64,000 bases of DNA, taken from assembly GCA_018242725.1 (NCBI GenBank), contig JAFEBI010000021.1, positions 1-64,000 on the forward strand, read 5' to 3'. A program made the translations under genes and the position numbers. Numbering within the stretch: position 1 is the stretch's first letter; the number at the start of each line of letters is the position of its first letter. This DNA comes from Nitrospira sp. Its GTDB lineage: Bacteria; Nitrospirota; Nitrospiria; Nitrospirales; Nitrospiraceae. Under the pieces are notes generated by a model, which searched no databases, was not told where the DNA came from, and saw only the letters and a program-made list of their open reading frames with translations. This document shows, piece after piece, positions 34,483-44,071 of the stretch.

Positions 34483-35553
34483 ATGATTCTCGCAGGGGAC
34501 ATTGGAGGAACAAAAACGAATCTGGCGCTCTATGACTGGACCATCGAGCGAGTAGAACCGCTGCGTTTGGAGAGTTTTCCCAGCGCGGATTACACTTCGC
34601 TGGAAGATATTCTGGTTGAATTTCTCACCGCGCCAAGAGTGCCTGCCGGTCTTGCATCTTCGGCGGTTGAGCATGAGAAGAACGACGAAAATAACGACCG
34701 ACAGTCATCCGAACCGGTGAAGCTGACGGCCGCCTGCTTCGGCATTGCGGGCCCGGTCATCGACAACCGTTGCGAGACGACCAATCTGCCCTGGATCGTG
34801 GATGGACCGACGATCGCCGCTCGATTTGCCATTCCTCGCGTGCAGTTACTTAACGACTTGGAAGCCACAGCGTATGGGATTCTGTCGCTGCGGTCGGATG
34901 AGCTGGAAGTGCTCAATGCGGGAAATCCTCCGAAAAAGCGACAGGCCCTTGCCTTAATTGCGGCTGGGACGGGATTGGGGGAGGGCATTCTGTTTTGGGA
35001 CGGCAAATCGTATCGACCTATGCCGTCGGAAGGCGGGCATGCGGATTTCGCACCGAACAATGACCAGGAAATCGACCTGCTTCGCTATTTGCGAAGTCAG
35101 TACCTTCACGTGAGCTATGAACGCATTCTGTCCGGGCCTGGACTCCACGCGATCTACGAGTTCTTGCGTGATACGAAGAAGAATGAGCCCACATGGCTCA
35201 TGGAAAAGATCAAGGCGGGTAATCCAGCGGCTGAAATCACACAAGCCGGCCTCCAAGGGCAAGCGGAAATTGCCAAGCAGGCCCTGGAACTCTTTGCGTC
35301 GATTTACGGTGCAGAAGCAGGGAACCTTGCCTTGAAGACGCTCTCGCTGGATGGGGTATATGTGGGGGGGGGGATTGCGCCGAAGCTCATCGCAAAACTC
35401 AAAGACGGAACATTCATGAAAGGGTTTCTGAACAAGGGGCGCTATAAGAAGCTCCTTGGTAACATGCCGGTGAAAGTCATTATGAATCAACAGACTGCTC
35501 TGCTCGGGGCCGCGTCGGTCGCAGGGGCCCTATCTCTCGCCCCCACGCCATGA
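34483..35553 (+). CDS. glk: Glucokinase
   Basis: A 356-residue Glk-family kinase. The ATP-phosphate motif LAGDIGGTKTNLAL is at the start, followed by CFGIAGPVIDNRCETTNLPW (substrate), LLNDLEATAYG, and GTGLGEGILFWDG...PSEGGHADF. A polar insertion near residues 60-80 (EHEKNDENNDRQSSE) is unusual. The chosen start is the ATG at 34483; an upstream frame overlaps pgl. A run of ten G encodes VGGG near the end. Its stop overlaps the rpiA start by four bases. Confidence 0.93.
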   Translation: MILAGDIGGTKTNLALYDWTIERVEPLRLESFPSADYTSLEDILVEFLTAPRVPAGLASSAVEHEKNDENNDRQSSEPVKLTAACFGIAGPVIDNRCETTNLPWIVDGPTIAARFAIPRVQLLNDLEATAYGILSLRSDELEVLNAGNPPKKRQALALIAAGTGLGEGILFWDGKSYRPMPSEGGHADFAPNNDQEIDLLRYLRSQYLHVSYERILSGPGLHAIYEFLRDTKKNEPTWLMEKIKAGNPAAEITQAGLQGQAEIAKQALELFASIYGAEAGNLALKTLSLDGVYVGGGIAPKLIAKLKDGTFMKGFLNKGRYKKLLGNMPVKVIMNQQTALLGAASVAGALSLAPTP

Positions 35554-36248
35554 GCGCATTTGATCTCGAAAGCCTTAAGAAAGCCGCTGCCCTCAAGGCT
35601 GTGGAGTTTGTTCGTGACGGGATGGTGGTCGGACTAGGAACAGGGTCCACCGCGAAGCATCTGGTGATGGCGCTCGGTGAACAAGTCCGCGCCGGTATGA
35701 AGTTGCGCGCGGTGCCCACGTCTCTGGAAACCGCAGAACTTGCGAGACAGGTGGGGATTTCGCTGATCGATACGGAGAACCGTTGGGAAATCGATGTGGC
35801 GATTGACGGGGCTGATCAAGTGGATCCGCAGTTCAACCTGATCAAGGGGGGGGGCGGCGCGCTCTTAAAAGAAAAGATTGTAGCGGCGTCGGCCCAGCAA
35901 TTCATTGTGATGGTCGATCAGACGAAACAGGTTCCGGCCCTCGGAGGATCATTCCCCTTACCGATCGAAATTATTCCGTTCGGGTGGGGAAGTACGGCGC
36001 GTGAGATTGAAGCACTGACCAGAGGTCGCGTGGTGCTTCGAGAACGCAATGGGGCGCCGTTCAAAACTGAAGCAGGCCACCTGATTCTCGACGTTCATCT
36101 GGACCGCATCGATCAGCCAGCCGAGCTGGAGACGGCTTTGAATCTCATTCCTGGTGTGGTAGAAACCGGCCTGTTTGTCAATCGAACGCATCTCCTCATC
36201 GTCGGTGCATCGGACGGCGTACACATCCTGCATGTTCCGGGAAAATGA
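35550..36248 (+). CDS. rpiA: Ribose-5-phosphate isomerase A
   Basis: A 232-residue RpiA: GLGTGSTA near residues 28-35, the DGADQVD active-site loop near 90, and KGGGGALLKEKI near 100. It interconverts ribose-5-P and ribulose-5-P in the pentose phosphate and Calvin-type pathways. A four-base ATGA overlap with glk points to translational coupling. Part of the KGGGG motif is encoded by a run of nine G. Confidence 0.96.
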   Translation: MSAFDLESLKKAAALKAVEFVRDGMVVGLGTGSTAKHLVMALGEQVRAGMKLRAVPTSLETAELARQVGISLIDTENRWEIDVAIDGADQVDPQFNLIKGGGGALLKEKIVAASAQQFIVMVDQTKQVPALGGSFPLPIEIIPFGWGSTAREIEALTRGRVVLRERNGAPFKTEAGHLILDVHLDRIDQPAELETALNLIPGVVETGLFVNRTHLLIVGASDGVHILHVPGK

Positions 36249-36387
36249 ACGCCGGCCCAGCAGACGGGACCTGCTGGTCAGCATCGTGCGATGCACCCGC
36301 TTTCTTCTCTCCCTCCCGATAGCGTATACCGTGCTATCATCGAAATTTTCCGGTGCCACAACCACGACCAGACCACAAGGTGACGAA

Positions 36388-38985
36388 ATGACGGTTGTAG
36401 ATATGTCAGCCAGTACCGATCCGTATCGACTTCCGCGCCATGTGAGTCCAACTCGATATGAGTTGCGGCTTGAACCGGACCTCGCAGCGGCCACGTTTCG
36501 TGGCCGTGAGACGATTGCCGTCACGGTCACACAAGCGACGAAGACGATTTTGTTGAATGCCGTAGATCTGGTCATTGAGTCGGCTGAGGTGGAACGACAG
36601 AATGGGTCGGTATTCGAGGCTTCGATCGAAATGGAGGCACAGACACAACGGGCACGGCTGACGTTCGGTGAATCGATCACGCCTGGTGAGTGGCAATTAC
36701 GCCTGTCGTTTCATGGCCAACTGAACGACAAGCTCCGTGGGTTCTATCGCAGTACCTACAAAGATGAATCCGGAACAACGCAGACGTTAGCTGCCACGCA
36801 ATTTGAAGCCACCGATGCCCGCCGCGCTTTTCCCTGCTGGGATGAGCCGGATTTTAAATCCGTCTTTGCGACCACCTTGGTCATTGATCCACAACTCGCT
36901 GCGGTCTCAAACACCGCCGTGATTTCGGAGACTATCGAGAACAATAAGAAAGTCCTACGGTTTACCGAGACCATTAAGATGTCGACATACCTTGTGGCCT
37001 TCGTAGTGGGTCGGATTGAATCGACACCACCGCGCTACGTCGGTAAGACGCCGCTGCGGCTCTGGACCGTACCGGGTAAGCAGCCTCTCACGCCATTTGG
37101 GCACGACATCGCGGTCGCCTCGCTCGCATTTTTTGAGGACTACTACGGTGTGCCCTATCCGGGGGATAAGTTGGATCTCTTAGCCATTCCAGACTTTGCA
37201 TCCGGAGCGATGGAGAATCTCGGCGCCATCACGTTCCGTGAAACCGCGCTCCTCGTCGATCAACGGACAGGCACGCACGCCGAGCTGGAACGCATCGCTG
37301 ACGTCGTGGCCCATGAGAACGCCCACATGTGGTTTGGCGATTTGGTCACCATGTCCTGGTGGAACGGCCTGTGGCTCAATGAAGCCTTTGCCACGTTCAT
37401 GGAGATGTTGGCCGTCGATGCCTGGAAACCGGAATGGAAACGGTGGGAGTCGTTTGCGGTGGCACGAGCGGCTGCGTTTTCCGTTGATGGGCTCGTGAGT
37501 ACTAGGCCAATTGAATATCCCGTGCGCGCGCCGAAGGATGCGGATGCGATGTTCGATATTTTGACGTATGAAAAAGGGGCGTCGGTCCTTAGGATGTTGG
37601 AACAACATATCGGATCGACCGTTTTCCGTGATGGGGTGCGACAGTACCTCCGCACCCATGCCTATGGCAATGCCGATACCAAAGACCTCTGGACCTCGCT
37701 CGGTGCAGTCGCACGTCAGCCCGTTCCCGAACTAATGGATGGCTGGATCTTTCAGCCAGGTTTCCCATTAATGACGGTAGACGTGCGGGAGAACGAACTG
37801 AGGCTCTCACAACAACGATTCACCTATCTATCTCGGGAATCGTCTACTGAAAAGCTCTGGCACATTCCGGTTCAGATTCGTCTCACCGTCGGGGGTCGTA
37901 CGGAACACCGCAAACTGTTGCTGAAGGAACGGGAAACGAGTATCGGCCTACCGGCCGGGGTCACCTCTATTTTTGTCAACGAAGGAGGACATGGTTTTTA
38001 TCGCGTCCGCTATCAGGGAATGCTCCTGCAGCAACTTCTCGATCAAGGCCTTAAACGCCTGGCGGCCATTGAACGGTTCATCCTCGTCAGTGATGCCTGG
38101 GCCACGACGGTAGCCGGGGTCGTTCCGCTCACGGAATTTCTTCAGCTCACCACGCACTTCAAGAACGAACAGGACAAGAATGTCTGGGCCGTCTTGTTGG
38201 AATCGTTCTCGTTCTTGAACCGGATCATCACACCGGAAGATCGACCGGCGCTGGAGGCCTTCGTACGTGATCGAGTGACGCCGGCCGTGCAAGATCTCGG
38301 TTGGGATCCGAGGCAAGGAGAGTCGGATCTTATCCGGCAATTACGTGGGGATCTCCTTAGTACACTCGGTCGGCTCGGCAATGATCCAGAGATACAGCAG
38401 CAGGCGGTAGAACGATATCGGCAATACCTGAACGATCCAGCGAGCGTGGATGTGAACGTCGTTCCGGCGCTGGTGGCCATCTTAGCCCATACAGGAGGTG
38501 AAGCTCGTTACAACGAATTCTCCGAGCGATACCGCACCGCGCCGACCCCTCAGGAAGAACGGCGGTACCTCTTCGCGCTCGCGGCATTCCATCCCAAGGA
38601 ACTTGTTGGGCGCACATTGGCCCGCACGATCAATGGTGAAATTCGTACACAAGATGCTTCCTTCATCGTGGGGTCCTTGATGGCCAACGTGTATGGACGC
38701 GAACAGGCCTGGGTATTTGTCAAAGCCAACTGGGATCAGATGGATAAGCTGTTTCCCAAACAGGGGTTGCGACGCATGTGCGGAGGCATTGTCGGCTTGG
38801 CGACTCCGGAGCTAGAAAAAGATGTTCTTCAGTTCTTTAGCTCGCGCAAGATCGACCTGGGTGGGAAAACTCTGGATCAATACTTGGAACAACTTCGTGT
38901 GGCTGTTTCATTCCGGGAACGAGAAAGAAATACCCTTCACACTACACTATCCAACGCGTTGAAGGACTTTAAACTCAAGGGGTGA
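36388..38985 (+). CDS. M1-family zinc aminopeptidase
   Basis: An 865-residue ERAP/PepN-like aminopeptidase. GAMEN substrate motif at residues 273-277, zinc site HENAH at 309-313 with Glu332 in WLNEAF, then the C-terminal helical ERAP1-C-type domain. The long C-terminal region groups it with tricorn-interacting-factor/puromycin-sensitive types. It removes N-terminal residues from peptides in the cytoplasm. The ATG follows AAGGTG; a longer frame extends upstream into rpiA and is not favoured. Confidence 0.93.
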   Translation: MTVVDMSASTDPYRLPRHVSPTRYELRLEPDLAAATFRGRETIAVTVTQATKTILLNAVDLVIESAEVERQNGSVFEASIEMEAQTQRARLTFGESITPGEWQLRLSFHGQLNDKLRGFYRSTYKDESGTTQTLAATQFEATDARRAFPCWDEPDFKSVFATTLVIDPQLAAVSNTAVISETIENNKKVLRFTETIKMSTYLVAFVVGRIESTPPRYVGKTPLRLWTVPGKQPLTPFGHDIAVASLAFFEDYYGVPYPGDKLDLLAIPDFASGAMENLGAITFRETALLVDQRTGTHAELERIADVVAHENAHMWFGDLVTMSWWNGLWLNEAFATFMEMLAVDAWKPEWKRWESFAVARAAAFSVDGLVSTRPIEYPVRAPKDADAMFDILTYEKGASVLRMLEQHIGSTVFRDGVRQYLRTHAYGNADTKDLWTSLGAVARQPVPELMDGWIFQPGFPLMTVDVRENELRLSQQRFTYLSRESSTEKLWHIPVQIRLTVGGRTEHRKLLLKERETSIGLPAGVTSIFVNEGGHGFYRVRYQGMLLQQLLDQGLKRLAAIERFILVSDAWATTVAGVVPLTEFLQLTTHFKNEQDKNVWAVLLESFSFLNRIITPEDRPALEAFVRDRVTPAVQDLGWDPRQGESDLIRQLRGDLLSTLGRLGNDPEIQQQAVERYRQYLNDPASVDVNVVPALVAILAHTGGEARYNEFSERYRTAPTPQEERRYLFALAAFHPKELVGRTLARTINGEIRTQDASFIVGSLMANVYGREQAWVFVKANWDQMDKLFPKQGLRRMCGGIVGLATPELEKDVLQFFSSRKIDLGGKTLDQYLEQLRVAVSFRERERNTLHTTLSNALKDFKLKG

Positions 38986-39282
38986 TAGCAGAGCTGTTTG
39001 GCTCGAAATGGGGTTGGTTGGTCTCCGGATGTCCTTATGCTGTGATTGTCGACCCTCTACGTTCAAAGGGTTGATAACTACATGCCTCTACATGACGCCA
39101 GGATACGCGTGTCGGAGGTGTCGGGAGGTCTATCCAGGCGAGCTGCTGTGAGTCAGTGGGTCCTGACATACTGCAACAGCCAAGAGTTTCTGTGCTCACC
39201 GCAGTTGAAGGAATCGGCTGGTAGCCAAAGTGTAGGCCGTACAAGCTCGAAACCGTCAGCCACGCGTCTTGTTGTTCGCCTA

Positions 39283-39459
39283 CTATAATAATCGAGAGCT
39301 GTCTGTTTTGTAGGCGATGAGAACAGAGTCTGGGGTAAAGACAATGATGCCGCCGAGATGCCGGTAGACAAAATTGTCTGGGAGGATCTGATCGTGGTGT
39401 CCGGTGAACAAGACCACTGATACCAGTGTGTATCCGAGTATGTTTGGCAGGTCGAGCAT
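39283..39459 (-). CDS. Possible 58-residue protein downstream of the permease
   Basis: A minus-strand frame MLDLPNILGY to a TAG encodes 58 residues with a hydrophobic start and beta-like end (VYRHLGGIIVFTPDSVLIAY). GGAGAG lies just before the ATG. The same frame continues upstream across one TAG into a 43-codon frame (39460-39591) that overlaps the permease stop. The 598-base gap to the M1 gene otherwise has no supported gene. The composition looks coding-like, but there is no family support. Confidence 0.3.
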   Translation of the reverse strand: MLDLPNILGYTLVSVVLFTGHHDQILPDNFVYRHLGGIIVFTPDSVLIAYKTDSSRLL

Positions 39460-39591
39460 CTACTCTCCGAGATCGATCACAGCTTCATTAGGGACGAGAG
39501 CCGCCAGCTTGAGCGATATCGATGGCTTCTCATATGATGAAGTGGGATGGGAGACACTCAGGCAGGCATTTCTATCGACAGAGTTATTCAT
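39460..39591 (-). CDS. Possible 43-residue frame overlapping the permease end
   Basis: The frame begins with an ATG overlapping the final codons of the permease gene and ends with a TAG immediately followed by the ATG of the 58-residue frame. It could be a short leader protein or the first half of an amber-interrupted gene. Evidence is only frame continuity. Confidence 0.2.
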   Translation of the reverse strand: MNNSVDRNACLSVSHPTSSYEKPSISLKLAALVPNEAVIDLGE

Positions 39592-42259
39592 GCCTCAATA
39601 CAGCCAGTGGAGGTTGTCCCAGGATCCGGTAGGTACTGAAAAATCCTACGAGCACGGTTAGTATGACTGTAGCCGCGCACCCCGATGCCAGAATCGCTGG
39701 TTGAAGGCTCCATGACAGATCGAACACGGTCGCAAGGACTGCCCAGGAGAGAACACTCGCCAGCGCTGTCCCTAACAGTCCGCCCAATGCACCAAGTAGA
39801 GCATATTCAACCGCAAACGATTGGGCGATCACCATTCTAGTTGCTCCCAAGGCCTTGAGAATGACGGACTCATACAATCGCCGATAGCGAGTCGCAGCCA
39901 ATGCCGCTGCCATCACAAAGCAACCGGACAGGACACAGAACAGGGCCACCGCGCGAATAGCTAGAGAGAGCCGATCGAGCACCCGCGCGAAACTATCGAG
40001 CATGTCGCCCATGTTGATAGCGGTCACATTCGGAAAGGTTGCGACTATCGCCTGCTGTACGGCGACCTCTTCTGAGGGTGATACATGGACTGTAGCCACA
40101 TAGGTATGCGGGGCTTCATCAAGGGATCCTGGGGAAAAGATCATGTAGAAATTTGTCGAGAAGCTTCCCCACTCCACTTTTCGAATGCTTCCGATCTCTC
40201 CCATCACGGGAACTCCTTGGATATCCACTTCCAGGGTATCCCCCACTTTCAGGCCGAGCTGTGTGGCAGCCTCCTCTTCAATCGAAATCATCGGTGTCGT
40301 GAAGGTCTGGCCAGGTTTCCACCACTTGCCCGTGACAACTTGGTTATCTTTGGGAAGCTCCTGCAGAAACGTCAGGACATACTCGCGAGTGAGGTACCAT
40401 TTTTTTCGTTGTTCTTTCTTGGCCTCAGACTTTTCCTTCTGTTCTTCAGCTTCGGACAACGCTTCGAGCTTGATGGGTTGGCCCTTGATCGCAGCGAGTC
40501 GGGATCGAACCAACGGCGTTAATCGAGGAGCTGGGTCGTTGGTCCATTGATGCAACAGACGAGCAAACTCTTCGGTCTGATCGGGCTGGATATCGATGAA
40601 AAAGAAGGTGGGCGCATCGCTTGGTCGGTTCTCGCCGACTTGCGCGAGGAGCGACCGTTCAACCAGCGACACAGTCGTCACAACCATCACCCCGATGCCG
40701 ATGGCAATGGTGATGCTGATCGCTTGACTTCCGGGCCTCACCACATTCCCTAGCGCTTGGCGAAAGATGAGTAGGTCTGGGCGTGGCCATCTCGTGAGGA
40801 CACGGAGCAGAGTACGGGCCGCGAGCCCCAACAGCAACACGGCTCCAGCAAAGGCTGCGATGAAGAGTGCTCCCACTCGCCATGATCCGGCTTGCCACAC
40901 CGACAAGAGCGCCAAGCCCAGCCCGATCCCGATCGACGTGAGGCCTTTCCATCGATCGACCTTTCTCCAGGTCTTCCACCAGGAGCGCGTATTCTGACTT
41001 GTCGGAGTAACCATGGAGACGATCTCTCGCCGAAAAATTCGAGCCGGTCTCACTTCACGAATAGTCAACAGAGGCCACAGAGTGAAGAGCAGTGTGGACA
41101 ACAGGCCCAAGGCCAATCCCTTCACTAGGGGTACAAGCGAAATACTCAATCCCCCTTCAGTGAATCCCAGTTGAGCCAAGAGATCCGAATCCATCAAGGC
41201 AGCGATCATCCATGGAAGCCCTTGTTGGAGCAAGACTCCGATGGCCAAACCGATCAGACTACCGGCGAGTCCGAGCATCATGGCCTGAAGGGCATAAGTG
41301 CGGATGATCGTCGGAGAATCAGCCCCGATCGTCTTGAGGATGGCAATGGTCGTCAGCTTTTCTCGTATGAAGGCGTGCACGGAGGTCGCAACGCCCAACC
41401 CACCGGTGAACAATGCGGTCAATCCAATCAGACCAAGATAGCGGGTCAGCTGGTCCAAGAATTGTTTTAGTTGCGGTTGGGCGTCCTTATAGATCGACAC
41501 GCGGGCGGAATCTGATTCCAGACGCCCACGCAGCTCATAGAGTAGTGGATCGGCGGGAAGGTCGGGTGGGGTTTTCACCAGATACCGCTCGCGTACGCGA
41601 CTGCCAACCTTCACCAGCTCGGCTGCTTGAAGACCTTCTCGAGACATCAGCAACCGGGGGCCCAGGCTGAAGGCGTTGGCCATACGATCCGGTTCAGTTC
41701 TGACCACCCCGGTGATACCAAAGAGGCCCTGACCGATTTTGAGGCATCCCCCTATCCGAAGTCCCATCTTGATCAAAAGCGATTCTTGGACAACCACACC
41801 AAAGGTGGGACGACCCTGACATCGGCCTGCTTGTTGGTCGAGAAGCGCAGTCAGGTTGCCCTGGGGTTCCAAGCGAATCGTGCCGTAGAGCGGATATCTT
41901 GGTTCCACAGCCTTAAGTTCCACTATTTGTGTCTGCTGCCCGCTTGTGGAGGAGTCGGTCCTGGCCGCCATCGCGATCAGCTCACTCACATGTGTGAGCG
42001 ATATCCCGCGTGGACTCAACGAGTCCAAGATCGTCTGCCCTTGGGGGCTGATGGGGCGAGACAGTCTGATTTCAAGATCGCCCCCCAAAAGGCTTCGAGC
42101 TTCCTTGTTCACGGTCTTCTCCACTTCCGTTCCAAAGAGCGACACCCCGGTCAATGCACCGACACCAATGGCGATGCAGACTAAGAAATAAACAAAGTGT
42201 CGCCAAGCCGAGCGAGTCTCACGCCACGCCATGGTGAACGTGAAGGGAGTCATGAGCAA
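39584..42259 (-). CDS. FtsX-family ABC transporter permease
   Basis: An 891-residue permease with an N-terminal membrane helix, a large extracytoplasmic MacB-PCD-type domain, three central helices with an FtsX domain (about 265-400), a second periplasmic domain and a final FtsX domain (about 760-880). This duplicated architecture matches YbbP-type permeases paired with YbbA/LolD ATPases. Its start overlaps the ATPase stop by 10 bases, so they are one operon. A role in lipid or lipoprotein handling is the family expectation. Confidence 0.9.
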   Translation of the reverse strand: MLMTPFTFTMAWRETRSAWRHFVYFLVCIAIGVGALTGVSLFGTEVEKTVNKEARSLLGGDLEIRLSRPISPQGQTILDSLSPRGISLTHVSELIAMAARTDSSTSGQQTQIVELKAVEPRYPLYGTIRLEPQGNLTALLDQQAGRCQGRPTFGVVVQESLLIKMGLRIGGCLKIGQGLFGITGVVRTEPDRMANAFSLGPRLLMSREGLQAAELVKVGSRVRERYLVKTPPDLPADPLLYELRGRLESDSARVSIYKDAQPQLKQFLDQLTRYLGLIGLTALFTGGLGVATSVHAFIREKLTTIAILKTIGADSPTIIRTYALQAMMLGLAGSLIGLAIGVLLQQGLPWMIAALMDSDLLAQLGFTEGGLSISLVPLVKGLALGLLSTLLFTLWPLLTIREVRPARIFRREIVSMVTPTSQNTRSWWKTWRKVDRWKGLTSIGIGLGLALLSVWQAGSWRVGALFIAAFAGAVLLLGLAARTLLRVLTRWPRPDLLIFRQALGNVVRPGSQAISITIAIGIGVMVVTTVSLVERSLLAQVGENRPSDAPTFFFIDIQPDQTEEFARLLHQWTNDPAPRLTPLVRSRLAAIKGQPIKLEALSEAEEQKEKSEAKKEQRKKWYLTREYVLTFLQELPKDNQVVTGKWWKPGQTFTTPMISIEEEAATQLGLKVGDTLEVDIQGVPVMGEIGSIRKVEWGSFSTNFYMIFSPGSLDEAPHTYVATVHVSPSEEVAVQQAIVATFPNVTAINMGDMLDSFARVLDRLSLAIRAVALFCVLSGCFVMAAALAATRYRRLYESVILKALGATRMVIAQSFAVEYALLGALGGLLGTALASVLSWAVLATVFDLSWSLQPAILASGCAATVILTVLVGFFSTYRILGQPPLAVLRHE

Positions 42260-43005
42260 AATCTTGAGGAGAGCACGGAAGGTGGATTATTGTTGAATGC
42301 ATCGGGAGCGATCCCGCCGGTGATTTCCATAGGCGAGGGTTGGGTATCGGACTCAACATGTCCGTCGCGAAGAGACAGCACTCGTTGCATCAATGCTGCG
42401 AGTCCGACATCGTGTGTTACGAGGACCAAGGTGGTCCCATGATCGCGGTGCAATGACAGCAGCAACTCCACGACCTGTGTCCCGGTACCACTGTCGAGAT
42501 TGCCCGTCGGCTCATCGGCCAGGAGGATCGGTGGTCGACAGGCAAAGGCCCGTGCCACTGCGACACGTTGTTGTTCTCCCCCCGATAACTGGACGGGATA
42601 GTGCCCCATCCGGTCGGAAAGTCCGACGGCGGAGAGTAACTCTGCTGCCCGACTCCCAGCTTGTTTCTCCCCGCTCAACTCCAAGGGGACTGCGACATTC
42701 TCAATAGCCGTGAGGGTAGGGATCAGGTGAAACGATTGGAAGATGTATCCAATTTTTTCCCGCCGAAATTGTGCCATTCGGCTTTCGGTCATGGTTGTGA
42801 TGTCGGTCCCATCCAGAGCAATCGAGCCGGACGTCGGTTGGTCGAGTCCGGCCATCAGGCCCAATAGCGTTGACTTCCCACTCCCAGACGGTCCCACAAT
42901 CGCTACCGACTGTTGAGCCGGAATAATAAAACTGATGTGATCGAGAATCGTGACGGCCTGTCCCGCTGCAACTAAGACCATCGAAACTTGCTGTACCGAA
43001 ATCAT
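42250..43005 (-). CDS. ABC transporter ATP-binding protein (LolD/YbbA-type)
   Basis: A 251-residue ATPase. Walker [10 protein letters not shown] near residues 39-47, Q-loop [16 protein letters not shown], signature [14 protein letters not shown] near 142, and Walker [14 protein letters not shown]. The MacB/LolD-like spacing fits an exporter working with the downstream permease. The last 30 residues are an unusual Pro/Asn-rich extension. Confidence 0.93.
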   Translation of the reverse strand: MISVQQVSMVLVAAGQAVTILDHISFIIPAQQSVAIVGPSGSGKSTLLGLMAGLDQPTSGSIALDGTDITTMTESRMAQFRREKIGYIFQSFHLIPTLTAIENVAVPLELSGEKQAGSRAAELLSAVGLSDRMGHYPVQLSGGEQQRVAVARAFACRPPILLADEPTGNLDSGTGTQVVELLLSLHRDHGTTLVLVTHDVGLAALMQRVLSLRDGHVESDTQPSPMEITGGIAPDAFNNNPPSVLSSRFCS

Positions 43006-43043
43006 ACTAACCCTTTGTTTCTTCAGAGGAGAGAATCTCGTAA

Positions 43044-43059
43044 AGATAGTATACTGTCT
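43044..43059. promoter_or_regulatory. Palindrome in the divergent ABC/esterase spacer
   Basis: AGATAGTATACTGTCT is a near-perfect palindrome with core AGTATACT, containing TATACT on each strand. It sits between the divergent genes starting at 43005 and 43090 and could hold the -10 elements of both or an operator. Confidence 0.4.
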
Positions 43060-43089
43060 GGGATGTAGGTGTAAGTGATGAGTTAAGTT

Positions 43090-43776
43090 ATGCCACTCTG
43101 TACGATTCTTGTTCTAGTCATGTCCGCCATCGTCACCGTACACTGGTACCTTACACCAGGAGGGGCATTTTCCTCCACGTTAGATACCAGACCGCGAATC
43201 GTGGCCTTTGGAGACAGTCTGACGGCAGGACTTGGGGTACCAACTGAGGAGTCGTACCCGGCCCAATTACAACGACGGCTCGATGCACTCGGATACACCT
43301 ATAAGGTCATCAATGCCGGGGTGAGTGGTGACACGACCGCCGGAGGCATGCGTCGCGTGCCGTGGATCCTCACGAACAAACCGGTCCTGGTTGTTCTTGA
43401 ATTGGGTGCGAATGATGGACTCAGAGGACTCAGCATCGATCAAACACGACACAATCTTCGCGAGATCATCCTGCGGTTGCGAGGGGCTGGTGTGGAGATT
43501 GTATTGGCCGGGATGAAATTGCCCCCGAATTACGGCCAGGACTACACGACTCAATTCGAAACCATCTATCGGACTCTGGCAAGAGAACACCAAGTTCCCT
43601 TCATCCCATTTTTCCTCGAAGGGGTTGGGGGGAGTTCTTCGCTAAATCAGGCAGACGGTATTCATCCAACCAGTGAGGGGTACAAAGTCGTCGTTGAAAA
43701 TCTACTCAAAACACTCATCCCGATACTGAACGAAAAACCACAGAAGCTCAGCCTCTCACTCAACTCAGTTGAGTGA
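43090..43776 (+). CDS. GDSL-family esterase/lysophospholipase (TesA-like)
   Basis: A 228-residue SGNH hydrolase with an N-terminal membrane/signal segment (about 3-20). Block I FGDSLTAG, block II with NAGVSGDTTAGG, block III LELGANDGLRG and block V DGIHPTSEGY give the catalytic Ser, Gly, Asn, Asp and His. Bacterial relatives act as arylesterases, thioesterases or lysophospholipases in the periplasm. It is divergent from the ABC exporter, a common pairing for this family. The 3' end of the coding region is part of a terminator stem. Confidence 0.92.
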   Translation: MPLCTILVLVMSAIVTVHWYLTPGGAFSSTLDTRPRIVAFGDSLTAGLGVPTEESYPAQLQRRLDALGYTYKVINAGVSGDTTAGGMRRVPWILTNKPVLVVLELGANDGLRGLSIDQTRHNLREIILRLRGAGVEIVLAGMKLPPNYGQDYTTQFETIYRTLAREHQVPFIPFFLEGVGGSSSLNQADGIHPTSEGYKVVVENLLKTLIPILNEKPQKLSLSLNSVE

Positions 43777-43787
43777 GAGGCTGAGCT
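43745..43787. terminator. 21-bp inverted repeat overlapping the esterase stop codon
   Basis: AGCTCAGCCTCTCACTCAACT and its exact reverse complement are separated by one base. The stem runs from the last codons of the esterase gene past its TGA. The next gene is convergent, so a bidirectional terminator is likely, though no T tract is present. Confidence 0.65.
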
Positions 43788-43847
43788 GCCAGCTCTCAAT
43801 CGAGACAAGATCCTCAGGCCCTACGGTGGGTCTGCATACCCGATGGC

Positions 43848-44030
43848 TTAGGACTTCTTGAAAAACGTGTCGTAGACGCCGTAGATAAGAACAATCGCGA
43901 TCAGAGTGTAGTACAGGCCGGTGACTCCGCTATAATCCGGAGGCCCTTCCGACACATTTGCCATCGCCGGCAATGCCTGGACCAGTAAGGCCCCGGTGAA
44001 GAGTCCGGTTCGTGAAAATAACTGCATCAT
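43848..44030 (-). CDS. Small membrane protein with signal sequence
   Basis: A 60-residue protein with an N-terminal signal-like helix (LFTGALLVQALPAMA), an acidic loop (NVSEGPPDYSGV) and a C-terminal transmembrane helix (LYYTLIAIVLIYGVYDTFF) ending in KKS. A GGGGGGAAGAG run precedes the ATG. The two-helix build with a short periplasmic loop recalls small subunits of respiratory complexes, but this is inference. A promoter-like pair is at 44072-44101. Confidence 0.7.
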   Translation of the reverse strand: MMQLFSRTGLFTGALLVQALPAMANVSEGPPDYSGVTGLYYTLIAIVLIYGVYDTFFKKS

Positions 44031-44071
44031 CTCTTCCCCCCTCTAAATCAACAGAAGACAAAAATTGGCCT

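Noticed and set aside
36175-36387. Longer N terminus of the M1 aminopeptidase
   Set aside because: It overlaps rpiA, and the first 71 residues look random; the ATG after AAGGTG fits the family start.
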